From NCBI GenBank assembly GCA_024401115.1, contig JAKSLP010000026.1, forward strand, positions 1-40,608: DNA of 40,608 nt, written 5' to 3'. The translations under genes were made by a program, and so were the position numbers. The notes below the pieces were generated by a model. It did not search any database, was not told where the DNA came from, and saw only the letters and a list, made by a program, of their open reading frames with translations. This document shows, one piece after another, positions 15,422 to 23,874 of this stretch. The stretch comes from Bacteroidaceae bacterium (GTDB lineage: Bacteria > Bacteroidota > Bacteroidia > Bacteroidales > Bacteroidaceae). Each line of letters opens with the position of its first letter. Within the stretch, counting starts at the first letter, position 1.

Positions 15422-17149
15422 ATGAAACGATTAGGTACTTTGTGCCTTGCACTTAGTCTTTCAGCTGTGGCCATGGCACAAGGACTGCCATCTTTACAGA
15501 AGAATGAGCATGGGGCTTGGCAGTTTGTGGTAGATGGTAAGCCTTTTACCATGTTGGCTGGTGAATTGCATAATTCATCCACTGGAAGTCTGTTGTATAT
15601 GGATCCTATCTGGAAGCGCATGGCCGATAAGAACCTGAATACCGTCATTGCGCCAGTGAACTGGGAATTGCTGGAACCGGAAGAGGGAAAATACGATTTC
15701 GCTCAGATTGACAACATGATTCAGGGTGCCGAGCGTGAGGGACTGAAACTGACCGTCATTTGGTTTGGAAGCTGGAAGAATGGCAAGTCCACCTATGTGC
15801 CTGCATGGGTCAAGAAGGATACCAAGCGCTTCCCTATATGCTATCTGAGTACGGGCGAGAAGAACGACTATACGCTTTCTCCTCTGGGGCAGGAGAGCAT
15901 GAAGGCCGATGCCCGTGCCTTTGCGGCGCTGATGAAACATATAGCTGAAGTGGACAAGAAGCATACCGTGATCTGTATGCAGGTGGAGAATGAGATTGGA
16001 ACCTTGGATCAGGCTGCCAGCTACATGGGCATGGATAACCGTGCCGCCCGTGACTTCTCTACGTTGGCCAATAAGGCTTACAAGGGTCAGGTCCCTGCAG
16101 CGTTAACCCAGTATCTGAAATCGCATGAGAAAACACTGCATCCTGCCATACTGAATGCGTGGAATGCCAATGGCAAGAAGATGAGCGGTACTTGGGAAGA
16201 GGTGTTTGGCCCTAGCGTAAAGGTAGAGAACGGCAACTGGCAGGAGGAGTTCTCACTGTTGACCGATGAGTTGTTCTCTGCATGGAACTACGCATCATAC
16301 GTAGGTGAGGTGATTCGTCAGGGTAAGGCCCAGCATAACATTCCGATGTATTGTAATGTATGGTTAAAACAGGCTAAGCAGCATCATCCGGGTCTTTATC
16401 CGTCAGGAGCCCCATCTCCGCATTTGTTTGATATCTGGCGTGCTGCAGCTCCGGATGTGGATTTCTTTGCACCGGATATCTACGAAGTAGGCTATTTTGA
16501 TTGGGTTTGCCAGGATTACACCCGCTCGGGCAATCCATTGTTCATTCCTGAGACCAAGGCTGATATCGCGGGAGCATCACGTGCCATCTATACCTTTGGT
16601 AAGTATCCTACGTTGTGTTATGCTCCATTTGGCATTGACGGCGGAAGATCTGTTCTTTCGGCCGATGATAATGACAAGTCGTACGATAAGGCATACGGCA
16701 TGTTGGCTAATTTGATGCCTACCATTCAGAAGTATGTCGGTTCCAACAAGATAACCGGTTTGTGGATTGATGATGTTCAGAAATCAGATGAGGTCACTAT
16801 GGGTGACTACACTTTCTCTCTGACAGAATTCAACTTGGGCATCTTCCAGGCTGTAGCCGGTGTAACGGCCGAGGAGAAGAAGAAGGAGACGGTTCCTACG
16901 GGTGTACTTCTTATCCAATTAGACAATGACGAGTTCCTGGCTGCCGGTGGTTTAGGCTCTGCCACCTTGCGTATAGCAAAAAGTGCTGCCTGCAAAGCAG
17001 ATAAGATTGGAATTCTTTCTTTGGATCAGGTCTTCTTTAAAGACGGCCGGGAAATTCTTCACCGTTTGAATGGTGATGAAGCGGCTTTTGGCGGTCCTGT
17101 TTTTGAGGGAGGCACTTCTGTATTCAGATTCAAGATGTTTAAGTATTGA
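15422..17149 (+). CDS. Secreted GH35 beta-galactosidase with DUF5597-type C-terminus
   Basis: Likely releases terminal beta-galactose from plant glycans in the periplasm. In 575 residues, the signal peptide ends at about residue 20 (VAMAQ). A clan GH-A TIM barrel follows. VENEIG at 188-193 places the acid/base at E191, and FIPETK places the nucleophile at E377. The region after about residue 430 matches the DUF5597 extension seen in CJA_2707-like GH35 enzymes. It starts 25 bp after the receptor gene and is probably cotranscribed with it. A hairpin terminator follows. Confidence 0.88.
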   Translation: MKRLGTLCLALSLSAVAMAQGLPSLQKNEHGAWQFVVDGKPFTMLAGELHNSSTGSLLYMDPIWKRMADKNLNTVIAPVNWELLEPEEGKYDFAQIDNMIQGAEREGLKLTVIWFGSWKNGKSTYVPAWVKKDTKRFPICYLSTGEKNDYTLSPLGQESMKADARAFAALMKHIAEVDKKHTVICMQVENEIGTLDQAASYMGMDNRAARDFSTLANKAYKGQVPAALTQYLKSHEKTLHPAILNAWNANGKKMSGTWEEVFGPSVKVENGNWQEEFSLLTDELFSAWNYASYVGEVIRQGKAQHNIPMYCNVWLKQAKQHHPGLYPSGAPSPHLFDIWRAAAPDVDFFAPDIYEVGYFDWVCQDYTRSGNPLFIPETKADIAGASRAIYTFGKYPTLCYAPFGIDGGRSVLSADDNDKSYDKAYGMLANLMPTIQKYVGSNKITGLWIDDVQKSDEVTMGDYTFSLTEFNLGIFQAVAGVTAEEKKKETVPTGVLLIQLDNDEFLAAGGLGSATLRIAKSAACKADKIGILSLDQVFFKDGREILHRLNGDEAAFGGPVFEGGTSVFRFKMFKY

Positions 17150-17164
17150 TGCTTGAAAGATATG

Positions 17165-17199
17165 ACAAACGGCGGTTCGGAAGAATCGCCGTTTGTTTC
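17165..17199 (+). terminator. Hairpin terminator after the GH35 gene
   Basis: ACAAACGGCG (17165-17174) pairs exactly with CGCCGTTTGT (17187-17196), and the stem extends inward by GTTC/GAAT. It lies 16 bp after the stop codon, but the T-run after it is short. Confidence 0.6.
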
Positions 17200-17295
17200 A
17201 TTCTGTGAGGAATGAGGAAAAGATTTCAGGATTGTTCCGGACAAAATGTACAAAAGTTGCGCCTAAAAGTCAAAGTTGATTTCGGGAATACTGCG

Positions 17296-17303
17296 TACCT
17301 TTG
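17296..17303 (+). promoter_or_regulatory. Promoter -7 element for the SDR-VOC-esterase operon
   Basis: TACCTTTG matches TAnnTTTG exactly, 47 bp upstream of the SDR start at 17351. It follows the terminator of the GH35 gene. Confidence 0.6.
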
Positions 17304-17350
17304 CCACCGCATTGGATGATTAGACATCTAGGGGTATAATTTTAATTGAA

Positions 17351-18115
17351 ATGAATAATAATTTTTTTAGTCTCCAAGGTAAGGCGGCCTTCATAACTGG
17401 TGGAGGAACCGGAATTGGAAAGGGATGTGCCCGTATCCTGGCACAGGCAGGAGCCAAAGTACTTGTTGTTGGAAGAAGACTTGAGAAGTTGCAGGAAACC
17501 AAGAATGAGATAGAAAAGGACGGGGGTGTTTGCGAATGCTTTACTGCTGATCTGATGGTAGAGGATAACTGTAAGGCCATGGTGGAATACTGTCTGGACA
17601 AATTTTCACGTCTTGATATCCTGGTTAACTCTGCAGGAGGCAAGGGCGTTCATGGAACATTGGAGGATGAGTTCGCTTCGGAAAACCTGAAGCATACCAT
17701 GGATATGGATTTCACTTCCACCTTTAACTGCATCAAGTATGCCTATCCACACATGCAGGCAGAGGGTGGTTCCATTATAAACATCGCCTCGCTGGCTGCG
17801 CTCAGGGCACGTGGCCCTATCTGCTACAGTGCTGCCAAAGGCGCCATCCAGAGTCTTTCACGAAACCTGGCAGCCCGTTTCGGTCATCTGGGCATTCGTG
17901 TGAATACCATCTATCCGGGTTTCATCGTAACGGAGATGACTGAGCGGATCCATGAGATGCCGGAGATGGAGAAGAAGATGCGTGATGAATCTGTCTTGGG
18001 TATGCTGGGCGATGTGAATGATATTGCCTATTGCGCACTTTATCTGGCCAGCAACGAGGCCAAGTTCGTAACCGGACAGGATTTTGTCATTGATGGTGGT
18101 TCAATAATCAGATAA
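17351..18115 (+). CDS. Short-chain dehydrogenase/reductase (SDR), FabG-like
   Basis: A cytoplasmic NAD(P)-dependent oxidoreductase of unknown substrate. In 254 residues, the dinucleotide-binding TGGGTGIG is at 16-23 and NSAGG at 93-97. The catalytic residues are S147 and Y159-x-x-x-K163. The C-terminus has the usual classical-SDR ending (VTGQDFVIDGG). Length is normal. It is the first gene of a three-gene series with a VOC protein 10 bp downstream and a secreted esterase after that. Sugar alcohol, sugar acid or aromatic alcohol substrates are all possible; FabG itself is unlikely given the context. Confidence 0.9.
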   Translation: MNNNFFSLQGKAAFITGGGTGIGKGCARILAQAGAKVLVVGRRLEKLQETKNEIEKDGGVCECFTADLMVEDNCKAMVEYCLDKFSRLDILVNSAGGKGVHGTLEDEFASENLKHTMDMDFTSTFNCIKYAYPHMQAEGGSIINIASLAALRARGPICYSAAKGAIQSLSRNLAARFGHLGIRVNTIYPGFIVTEMTERIHEMPEMEKKMRDESVLGMLGDVNDIAYCALYLASNEAKFVTGQDFVIDGGSIIR

Positions 18116-18125
18116 ATCAGTGGTT

Positions 18126-18584
18126 ATGGATAAAGGATATGCCAAGGGCGTTTTTCAGGTAGGTATCATGGTGCACGACATTGATGAATGCCTGCGCCTG
18201 TTCTGTGATACTTTGGGAATGAAAGTGGTGTTCGAGGCCAGGAACCAGATTCAGCCGGCACAGGGACTGTCGGGCTGCAAGAATCAGCTGATGCACTGCC
18301 TGATGCTGCACGGCGAGGGCGGTGTGGATTTGGAGATCCATCAGTATGTTGATCCGCCTGCAAAGCCTAGGGAACCGATGAACCATAATGATTTAGGTTC
18401 CATGCACTTTATGCTGAGGGTGGATGATATTGAGGCTGTGGTCAGCAAGGTGCAGGCCTTGGGCTATGAACTCATGAACCCGATAGTAGAGAGCAGTCGC
18501 ATTCCTGGGTTTAAGTTCACTTATTTCCGGGGACCGGAAGGTGTGATGATAGAACTGCACGAGGGAGAGATAAAAAGACCATAA
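18126..18584 (+). CDS. VOC-superfamily (glyoxalase/dioxygenase-like) protein
   Basis: A small cytoplasmic metal enzyme of the vicinal oxygen chelate fold, about 152 residues. Two beta-alpha-beta-beta-beta modules are visible. Likely metal ligands are the His in GIMVHDID, the Glu in VDLEIHQY, the His in SMHFMLRVDD and the Glu in VMIELHEGE, one pair per module as in glyoxalase I and methylmalonyl-CoA epimerase. The reaction cannot be named from sequence. The ATG at 18126 is 10 bp after the SDR stop; a GTG at 18120 is in frame but less likely. Pairing with SDR suggests one short catabolic pathway. Confidence 0.85.
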   Translation: MDKGYAKGVFQVGIMVHDIDECLRLFCDTLGMKVVFEARNQIQPAQGLSGCKNQLMHCLMLHGEGGVDLEIHQYVDPPAKPREPMNHNDLGSMHFMLRVDDIEAVVSKVQALGYELMNPIVESSRIPGFKFTYFRGPEGVMIELHEGEIKRP

Positions 18585-18601
18585 ACATAGATTAATAAAG
18601 C

Positions 18602-20776
18602 ATGAAAAGAATACTTGTTTCTTCCCTGGTTTTCTTGGGACTGGCATGTGCCATGCATGTAAGTGCCAAGGGACTGGTAGGGCAGAAGTTTAAATGGGAA
18701 TACAGGGATTCGGTGTTCAAGAATCCGTATATCGATGTAGATGAGGTGCGTACCAACGGCCAGGGTCTGCAGGTGCGCTACATGCACGGTGGCTTTGATG
18801 ACGGCACCATGTTCTCTTATTATTTCCCGGAGAAGAAGGCTTTTGCCGGCCGTTTCTTCCAGTACATCACTCCGCTGCCGGGCAGCGAGGCTACTTTTGC
18901 AGCCCTGTCGGGCGATGCAGGTGATATGGCTTCATTCAGCGTATCGCGAGGAGCGTATTTTATTGAGACCAACGAGGGTGGTGCCATGGACTTGACACAT
19001 CCCGATATTCGCCGTGAATCTTCCATCTCGGCCTATCGTGCCAATGCTGCCTGTGCCGATTTCAGTCGCGAGGTGGCCAAGCTGATCTACGGCACCAAGA
19101 AGCGCCCTTACGGCTACTGCTATGGAGGCTCGGGAGGTGCTTACCGCACTACTGGTTCCATGGAGAGCACCGAGGGCGTGTGGGACGGCTCCGTGCCTTT
19201 TGTGCTGGGTTCGCCTCACGCCATACCAAACTGCTTTGCAGTGAGAATGAATGCCTTGCGTGTGCTGCATGACAAGCTTCCGCAGATTGTCGATGCCCTG
19301 GAAGTGGGCGGTAGCGGCAATCCGCTAAAGGGACTGAATGCCTACGAGCGTGCCATCTGGGAAGAAACCTGCCGCATGGGTTTCCCTAAGCGTTCGTGGT
19401 ACGGTTTCCGCTACATGGACCTGCACGGATTTGTGGCCACATACGGTGGTACCACCGCATTTGATCCTACTTATTTCGAGCACGATTTCTGGGAGACTCC
19501 CGGATATGAGGGCTGTGAGGATCAATCGATTAAAGCAAACCGCATTCAGCAAGAGGCGGTGGTGATTGGAGCCTATAACCAGGACATGTGTGAGCGTCTG
19601 GGTGTGGTGCCTGTAGTGGATGAGAGCCTGGAAGGTACTGCCGACCGTGCCACCCTGGTGGTGGGTACCAAGGAAGAGAAACCACGTGCTTTCATTCTGA
19701 GCGAGGTACTGCCTGATGTGCATTTCATGGTGGGCGACCTGATTGTAAAGAGCGGCAAGGGAAAGGGCCTGAAGTTGCAGATGCACGGTATTCATGATAA
19801 TCTGGCCGTTATGGCCACAGTCAATAGTGCGGAAAACCTGCAGAAAATAGAAGTGGGCGATACCGTGGTGGTGGACAACTCGCGTGCCTTGGCTGCCTTG
19901 TTCATCCATCGCCATCAGGTGCCGGGACCGGAGTTCTATGCCTGGAACCAGTTCCGCGATGCGCAGGGAAATCCTGTCCCTCCTCAGCGCAAGAACCTGA
20001 TGGGACCGATGTTTACCATGGGCGCAGCCGGTTGCCTGCCTAACGGTAACATTCATGGCAAGATGATTCTGGTAGAGAGCCTGTGGGACCGTGAAGCTTA
20101 TCCTTGGCAGGCCGATTGGTACAAGAATGAGATTATCAAGAATAAGGGTCAGCAGTTCTGTGACGAGAACTTCCGCCTGTGGTACACCGATCGCTGCACC
20201 CATGGTGGCGTGGACGATGCTACCCAGGTTATTGATTATACACCTATCCTTCAGCAGGCTCTGATGGATGTAGCCTTATGGGCAGAGAAGGGCATAGAGC
20301 CATCGCCAAGTACCACCTATACCGTACAGGATACGCAGGTGGAGATTCCTGCCGTGGCTACCGACCGTGGTGGCGTTCAGCCGTCTGTCACTCTCACCGC
20401 TAAGGGACAGAAAAGAGTGGAGACAGGTGTGAATAAGGAGGTGATGCTGCATGTAGTGGCCAACTGTCCAAAGGGTACCGGTCGCATAGTACGTGCTGAA
20501 TTGTGTGTGGGTGAGGCTGCCGATTTGTATGCTACAGGTCCTAAGGGTAATGCCAGCATTCTGGAGATGCCTGCAGCACATTACGAGGACATAGATTTGA
20601 GCAATGCGGTTTACAGTGCCGACGGCACTCAGGTGGAGTTTGACGTGCCGGTGAAATATTCCGATGTGGGTACTTATTTCCCAGCAGTGCGTGTGTCTTC
20701 TTCACGTTCCGGCCAAGCTGAGACTTTCACCCAGATTCAGAATTTGGACCGTGTGCGAGTGATTGTTGAGTTATAA
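18602..20776 (+). CDS. Secreted alpha/beta-hydrolase, tannase/feruloyl-esterase-like
   Basis: A 724-residue exported protein (signal peptide about 1-22, HVSAKG). The likely nucleophile is S177 in CYGGSGGAYRTTG. The likely catalytic histidine is H534 in DRCTHGG, followed by a segment ending ALWAEKGIEPS. This layout (GGSGG early, C-x-HGG late, then W-x-E-x-G-x-x-P) is reminiscent of the tannase family. Tannases split ester bonds between phenolic acids and sugars or polyols. The last 140 residues (about 585-724) look like an added beta-sandwich domain. It ends the SDR-VOC operon and is followed by a bidirectional terminator. An esterase that opens acylated plant glycans would fit the enzymes upstream. 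Family assignment is moderate, substrate unknown. Confidence 0.65.
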   Translation: MKRILVSSLVFLGLACAMHVSAKGLVGQKFKWEYRDSVFKNPYIDVDEVRTNGQGLQVRYMHGGFDDGTMFSYYFPEKKAFAGRFFQYITPLPGSEATFAALSGDAGDMASFSVSRGAYFIETNEGGAMDLTHPDIRRESSISAYRANAACADFSREVAKLIYGTKKRPYGYCYGGSGGAYRTTGSMESTEGVWDGSVPFVLGSPHAIPNCFAVRMNALRVLHDKLPQIVDALEVGGSGNPLKGLNAYERAIWEETCRMGFPKRSWYGFRYMDLHGFVATYGGTTAFDPTYFEHDFWETPGYEGCEDQSIKANRIQQEAVVIGAYNQDMCERLGVVPVVDESLEGTADRATLVVGTKEEKPRAFILSEVLPDVHFMVGDLIVKSGKGKGLKLQMHGIHDNLAVMATVNSAENLQKIEVGDTVVVDNSRALAALFIHRHQVPGPEFYAWNQFRDAQGNPVPPQRKNLMGPMFTMGAAGCLPNGNIHGKMILVESLWDREAYPWQADWYKNEIIKNKGQQFCDENFRLWYTDRCTHGGVDDATQVIDYTPILQQALMDVALWAEKGIEPSPSTTYTVQDTQVEIPAVATDRGGVQPSVTLTAKGQKRVETGVNKEVMLHVVANCPKGTGRIVRAELCVGEAADLYATGPKGNASILEMPAAHYEDIDLSNAVYSADGTQVEFDVPVKYSDVGTYFPAVRVSSSRSGQAETFTQIQNLDRVRVIVEL

Positions 20777-20790
20777 TATAGTGTGTAAGC

Positions 20791-20824
20791 AAAAAGGGGC
20801 GCCATATCGGGTGCCCCTTTTTTG
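20791..20824. terminator. Bidirectional intrinsic terminator
   Basis: AAAAAGGGGC (20791-20800) pairs with GCCCCTTTTT (20813-20822), with further pairing inside. An A-run on the left and a T-run on the right serve both the esterase gene (plus) and the cupin-protein gene (minus), whose stop codons flank it. Confidence 0.88.
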
Positions 20825-20826
20825 TC

Positions 20827-21891
20827 TTATTTTACATGATCATAATACTCGTCATCCACAGGTTCCAGCCACTCGTGACTTTCCTTTTCCGTTCCGGTGA
20901 GCACGATGTTTGAAAGGTGCTGGAACCAGGAATCCTTGGCGGCTCCGTGCCAGTGCTTTACCTCATCGGGGATGTCGATAATCATACCCGGTTTCAGGGC
21001 GATGGCTGGCTTACCCCATTCCTGATACCATCCGCGGCCTGAGACACAGATCAGTATCTGATGAGCTCCGTGATGAATGTGCCAGTTGTTGCGGCAACCC
21101 GGTTCGAAGGTTATATTCTGGTAATGAGCCAGTGTGCTTTCACCTTCTGCAATGTTGGCCGGCTGGATATTAGCCAGATAGCTCTGTCCCTGAAAGAACT
21201 GGTTGTATGGGTTTGGTATGCCCTTGTTCCAATCGCCCTCGGCATCAGCAGCGCAGTCTGTCTGGCTGTAGCCATTGGCAGAAAGGAACTGACAGAGTGC
21301 ATCTACGGTTTCCTGGGCGTTTCCCATCTTTACGGCAGCACCCTTATGGAATGCCAATTGACTCTCGGTGCCTTTGAGGGCTGAGAGTGCGGCCACGGTC
21401 AGTATCTCGCGGTCGGCTGCAGGCAACTGGTCGCCGGCAAATATATCGCCGAAGAGGTGTGCCTTCAGGTAATAGTCGTTCTGAGGGCTGAATGTATTGG
21501 TCACCGGCTGTCCTGCCAATTCGGTTTGTACGGCTGTTCCCTGTTCCAATGCTTTCTGTGCATCATCCCAAAGGGCAGGGCGCACCCAAGGCTTACCTTC
21601 TGTCCATTTGCCGTTACCGGATTCCAACACCTTGCTCAGTACACCCAGCGCATTGAGTGAGCGGGGAAAGCCGGTGTAGGCATAGAGTTGTGAGAAAGCC
21701 TCCTTGATTTCGTTTATTGTAATACCTCCGTCAAGAGCCGCAATGATGGCAGGTTCCAGGCGGACGAGGTCGCCCTGTGCTTCAAGGGCGGCGATAGTTC
21801 CCAGATGCTTCTGGCGTTCAGATAATGATTGTGCAGATATTGTTGTTGCCATGGTCATTAAGAATAAGAATATGAATAAAATATGTTTCAT
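20827..21891 (-). CDS. Exported carboxymuconolactone decarboxylase (AhpD-like) and cupin fusion
   Basis: The 354-residue product has a signal peptide (about 1-21, TISAQS), two carboxymuconolactone-decarboxylase/AhpD-like helical segments (about 25-105 and 130-205), and a C-terminal cupin (about 240-330). The cupin carries the metal-site pattern NNWHIHHGAHQ and, later, VKHWHGA. The typical CxxC of active AhpD is not seen, so peroxidase-type activity is doubtful. The start at 21891 overlaps the AraC-gene stop in an ATGA, so translation is coupled to the regulator. An in-frame ATG at 21903 adds four residues and weakens the signal peptide. Neighbours (flavodoxin, alcohol dehydrogenase stub) suggest a redox or aldehyde-stress role. 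Confidence 0.82.
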   Translation of the reverse strand: MKHILFIFLFLMTMATTISAQSLSERQKHLGTIAALEAQGDLVRLEPAIIAALDGGITINEIKEAFSQLYAYTGFPRSLNALGVLSKVLESGNGKWTEGKPWVRPALWDDAQKALEQGTAVQTELAGQPVTNTFSPQNDYYLKAHLFGDIFAGDQLPAADREILTVAALSALKGTESQLAFHKGAAVKMGNAQETVDALCQFLSANGYSQTDCAADAEGDWNKGIPNPYNQFFQGQSYLANIQPANIAEGESTLAHYQNITFEPGCRNNWHIHHGAHQILICVSGRGWYQEWGKPAIALKPGMIIDIPDEVKHWHGAAKDSWFQHLSNIVLTGTEKESHEWLEPVDDEYYDHVK

Positions 21892-22775
21892 GCCGCCCTC
21901 CATTGTGCAGGAGTTTTTCCTGTCAAAGCCTTGAAGAAACGGACAAAATGCTGCGGATACTCAAAACCGAGGTACTGGCTTACCTGAGTGACAGACAGTG
22001 TTTCGGATTCCAGCAGTTCCTTGGCTTTTCTCATGATTCTATCATTGATGATGTCCTTGGCGGTACGGCCGGTTTCGGTCTTCACCAATGTACCGAAGTA
22101 CCCGTTGGAGAGACAACATTTGTCTGCGAAATAGGCTACTGTAGGTAAACCTTCATGTTCTGCCTTGTCTGAGATGTAATTATCGAGAAGGGACAGGAAT
22201 TTCTTAACCACGCTATGGTTGATCTCCTCGCGGGTGATGAACTGGCGTTCATAGAAACGGAGGCAGTAGTTGAGCAACAGCTCTATGTGGCTGACCACTA
22301 ACTCCCGTGTATGCTTATCGATGGCATGATGCAGCTCCTGCTCAATCATGGAGAGGACACTCTTGAAGATCTCCACCTCCTGTGCAGAAAGGTGCAACGC
22401 CTCGTTGCTCGTATAATCGAAAAACTCATAACGGCTCATCTGTTTACCCAGTGAGGTACGGTTGAGAAGGTCAGGATGGAAGGCCAAAGCGGTATATTTA
22501 GCAAATGGTACCTCTGGATTAGGTTCTACCTTCACCACCTGTCCAGGAGCGAAACTGGTAACGGTCATCTCATCAAAGTCATACTCGGTGCGACCGTATG
22601 AGATTTTGCATCCTTTGTTTTCCTTCAGGTAGAGGGCGTAAACACCATATTTTATCACACTCTCCTTGATGTGCTCGGTGTTTTCCACATGCATAACGCT
22701 GACAAGGGGATGAAGAGTCTCCATCCCGTTGTAGTCGTTGAACTGCTGTATTGTATCTAAATGTATCTCTTGCAT
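21888..22775 (-). CDS. AraC-family transcriptional regulator
   Basis: A 295-residue DNA-binding regulator. The N-terminal 150 residues look like a cupin-type sensing domain (SYGRTEYDFDEMTVTSFAPG). The C-terminal 100 residues carry the two AraC helix-turn-helix units, ending with GFEYPQHFVRFFKALTGKTP. The ATG at 22775 is chosen because a promoter element TAACTTTG lies 28 bp upstream; a longer reading would need a TTG inside that element. Its stop overlaps the start of the CMD-cupin gene, which is therefore its most likely target or partner. Confidence 0.92.
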   Translation of the reverse strand: MQEIHLDTIQQFNDYNGMETLHPLVSVMHVENTEHIKESVIKYGVYALYLKENKGCKISYGRTEYDFDEMTVTSFAPGQVVKVEPNPEVPFAKYTALAFHPDLLNRTSLGKQMSRYEFFDYTSNEALHLSAQEVEIFKSVLSMIEQELHHAIDKHTRELVVSHIELLLNYCLRFYERQFITREEINHSVVKKFLSLLDNYISDKAEHEGLPTVAYFADKCCLSNGYFGTLVKTETGRTAKDIINDRIMRKAKELLESETLSVTQVSQYLGFEYPQHFVRFFKALTGKTPAQWRAA

Positions 22776-22802
22776 TACTTCAATCTGTATCTTAACTCTG
22801 TG

Positions 22803-22810
22803 CAAAGTTA
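22803..22810 (-). promoter_or_regulatory. Promoter -7 element of the AraC gene
   Basis: TAACTTTG on the minus strand matches TAnnTTTG exactly, 28 bp before the ATG at 22775. The flavodoxin stop is 17 bp further upstream, so the regulator gene has its own start within the cluster. Confidence 0.65.
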
Positions 22811-22826
22811 CTCATAATACTTATAA

Positions 22827-23462
22827 CTATGGCATCTCTTTCAGCCATTGTTCAAGGAGCGACTTGCGCTGAGCATGTTTTGAGGCATTGATCCACAAGC
22901 TCTTCTGGAATTTTCCAGTTGGTACCAGGCGCTTGGCATCGGCTTCCACACCGCTTATACCGCTGCTGTGACTGCTCACAATGAGACCGATGTTCTTGCC
23001 TGCCATCTCCTTACCGTGCTTAAACAAGAATGTCTGCATGTTGCTGGCCATCTGGCTCCACCATAGGGGAGTGGCAATGATGACGGTGTCGTACTGGCTC
23101 ATATCCACGTCTACGGGATCAATGGCAGGATAGCTGCTCTCGTCATTCGGATTGTTCTTGATTTTAGTCAGCTGTTCCGTGCCGATAGCATAGTTGTTAG
23201 CTGAATAATCCAGATTCTTGTTTACAGGTTCTACCTCGATGACATCCGCTGCAATCAGAGATTTCAGGTCATTAACAATCTGCTCGGTGTTGTTCGTGTA
23301 GCTGTAATAAACTACCAGTGTCTTGCTGGCACCTTGTGCTGGTGCAGAACCAGAAGTAGGGCCAGATGGTATTGTTGCATTGGCATCCTCACTCTGGCAA
23401 GCCATCATGAATATGCTTGCCAGAATAATATAAAGATGTGAAAAGAATGATCTGTGAGCCAT
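22827..23462 (-). CDS. Lipoprotein flavodoxin
   Basis: An FMN-binding electron carrier or NAD(P)H-dependent reductase anchored as a lipoprotein. In 211 residues, the lipobox FMMACQ puts the lipidated cysteine at about 22. A Ser/Pro/Gly-rich linker follows, then a flavodoxin fold with the phosphate loop VVYYSYTNNTEQIV and the aromatic flavin loop TPLWWSQM. The start at 23462 (MAHRSFF) gives the signal peptide directly. The in-frame ATG at 23492 lies within the reading frame of the truncated alcohol dehydrogenase just upstream. Such flavodoxins commonly cluster with AraC, CMD-cupin and iron alcohol dehydrogenase genes, as here. Confidence 0.85.
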   Translation of the reverse strand: MAHRSFFSHLYIILASIFMMACQSEDANATIPSGPTSGSAPAQGASKTLVVYYSYTNNTEQIVNDLKSLIAADVIEVEPVNKNLDYSANNYAIGTEQLTKIKNNPNDESSYPAIDPVDVDMSQYDTVIIATPLWWSQMASNMQTFLFKHGKEMAGKNIGLIVSSHSSGISGVEADAKRLVPTGKFQKSLWINASKHAQRKSLLEQWLKEMP

Positions 23463-23466
23463 AGGA

Positions 23467-23748
23467 TTATAAACTTTGACGAAGTACTTCATTGGCCAGT
23501 TTTGCACCTTCCAACACCTTTTCTATAGTAGGGTTAGGCATTACGCCCGGTTCTTCTATGACAGTCTTTCCGGCAGCCTGGAGTACGGCTACCACCTGGT
23601 CATAGATACCATTCTTCTTGATGGAACCACCGCCGTAGGTGAGCATCACCTTAGGACCATAGTTCTGGAGTTCCTCACTAAGTTTACCGAGCGACTCTTT
23701 TCCGAAATGGAGTCGTGTAGGATTCTGAAATGTAAAATTGCCTAGCAT
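23467..23748 (-). pseudogene. Truncated iron-containing alcohol dehydrogenase (N-terminal stub)
   Basis: The first 84 or so of 93 residues match the N-terminus of butanol-dehydrogenase/YqhD-type iron alcohol dehydrogenases: FTFQNPTRLHFGKES, KVMLTYGGGSIKKNGIYD, EEPGVMPNP. The family is normally about 385 residues. Here the frame runs into ANEVLRQSL and stops, so the NAD-binding and iron-binding regions are missing. The deletion end falls 5 bp before the flavodoxin start, so a deletion probably joined the dehydrogenase promoter and 5' end to the flavodoxin gene. The promoter upstream is intact. Confidence 0.88.
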
Positions 23749-23779
23749 AGTAATTAAATAATTGATAGTATTTCGGGTG

Positions 23780-23787
23780 CAAAGATA
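23780..23787 (-). promoter_or_regulatory. Promoter -7 element of the dehydrogenase stub and flavodoxin
   Basis: TATCTTTG on the minus strand matches TAnnTTTG, 32 bp upstream of the stub's ATG. It probably drives flavodoxin expression after the deletion. Confidence 0.6.
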
Positions 23788-23874
23788 TTTATATTTGGAA
23801 TAAGTGGTTATACCCGTTTTGTGGATATAATAACCCATTTTTAGGTTAATAGTAAATGAGTGCCTAAACCTCTG

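Noticed and set aside
22776..22805. Longer AraC start using TTG
   Set aside because: This start would fall inside the promoter element TAACTTTG. The ATG at 22775 fits better.
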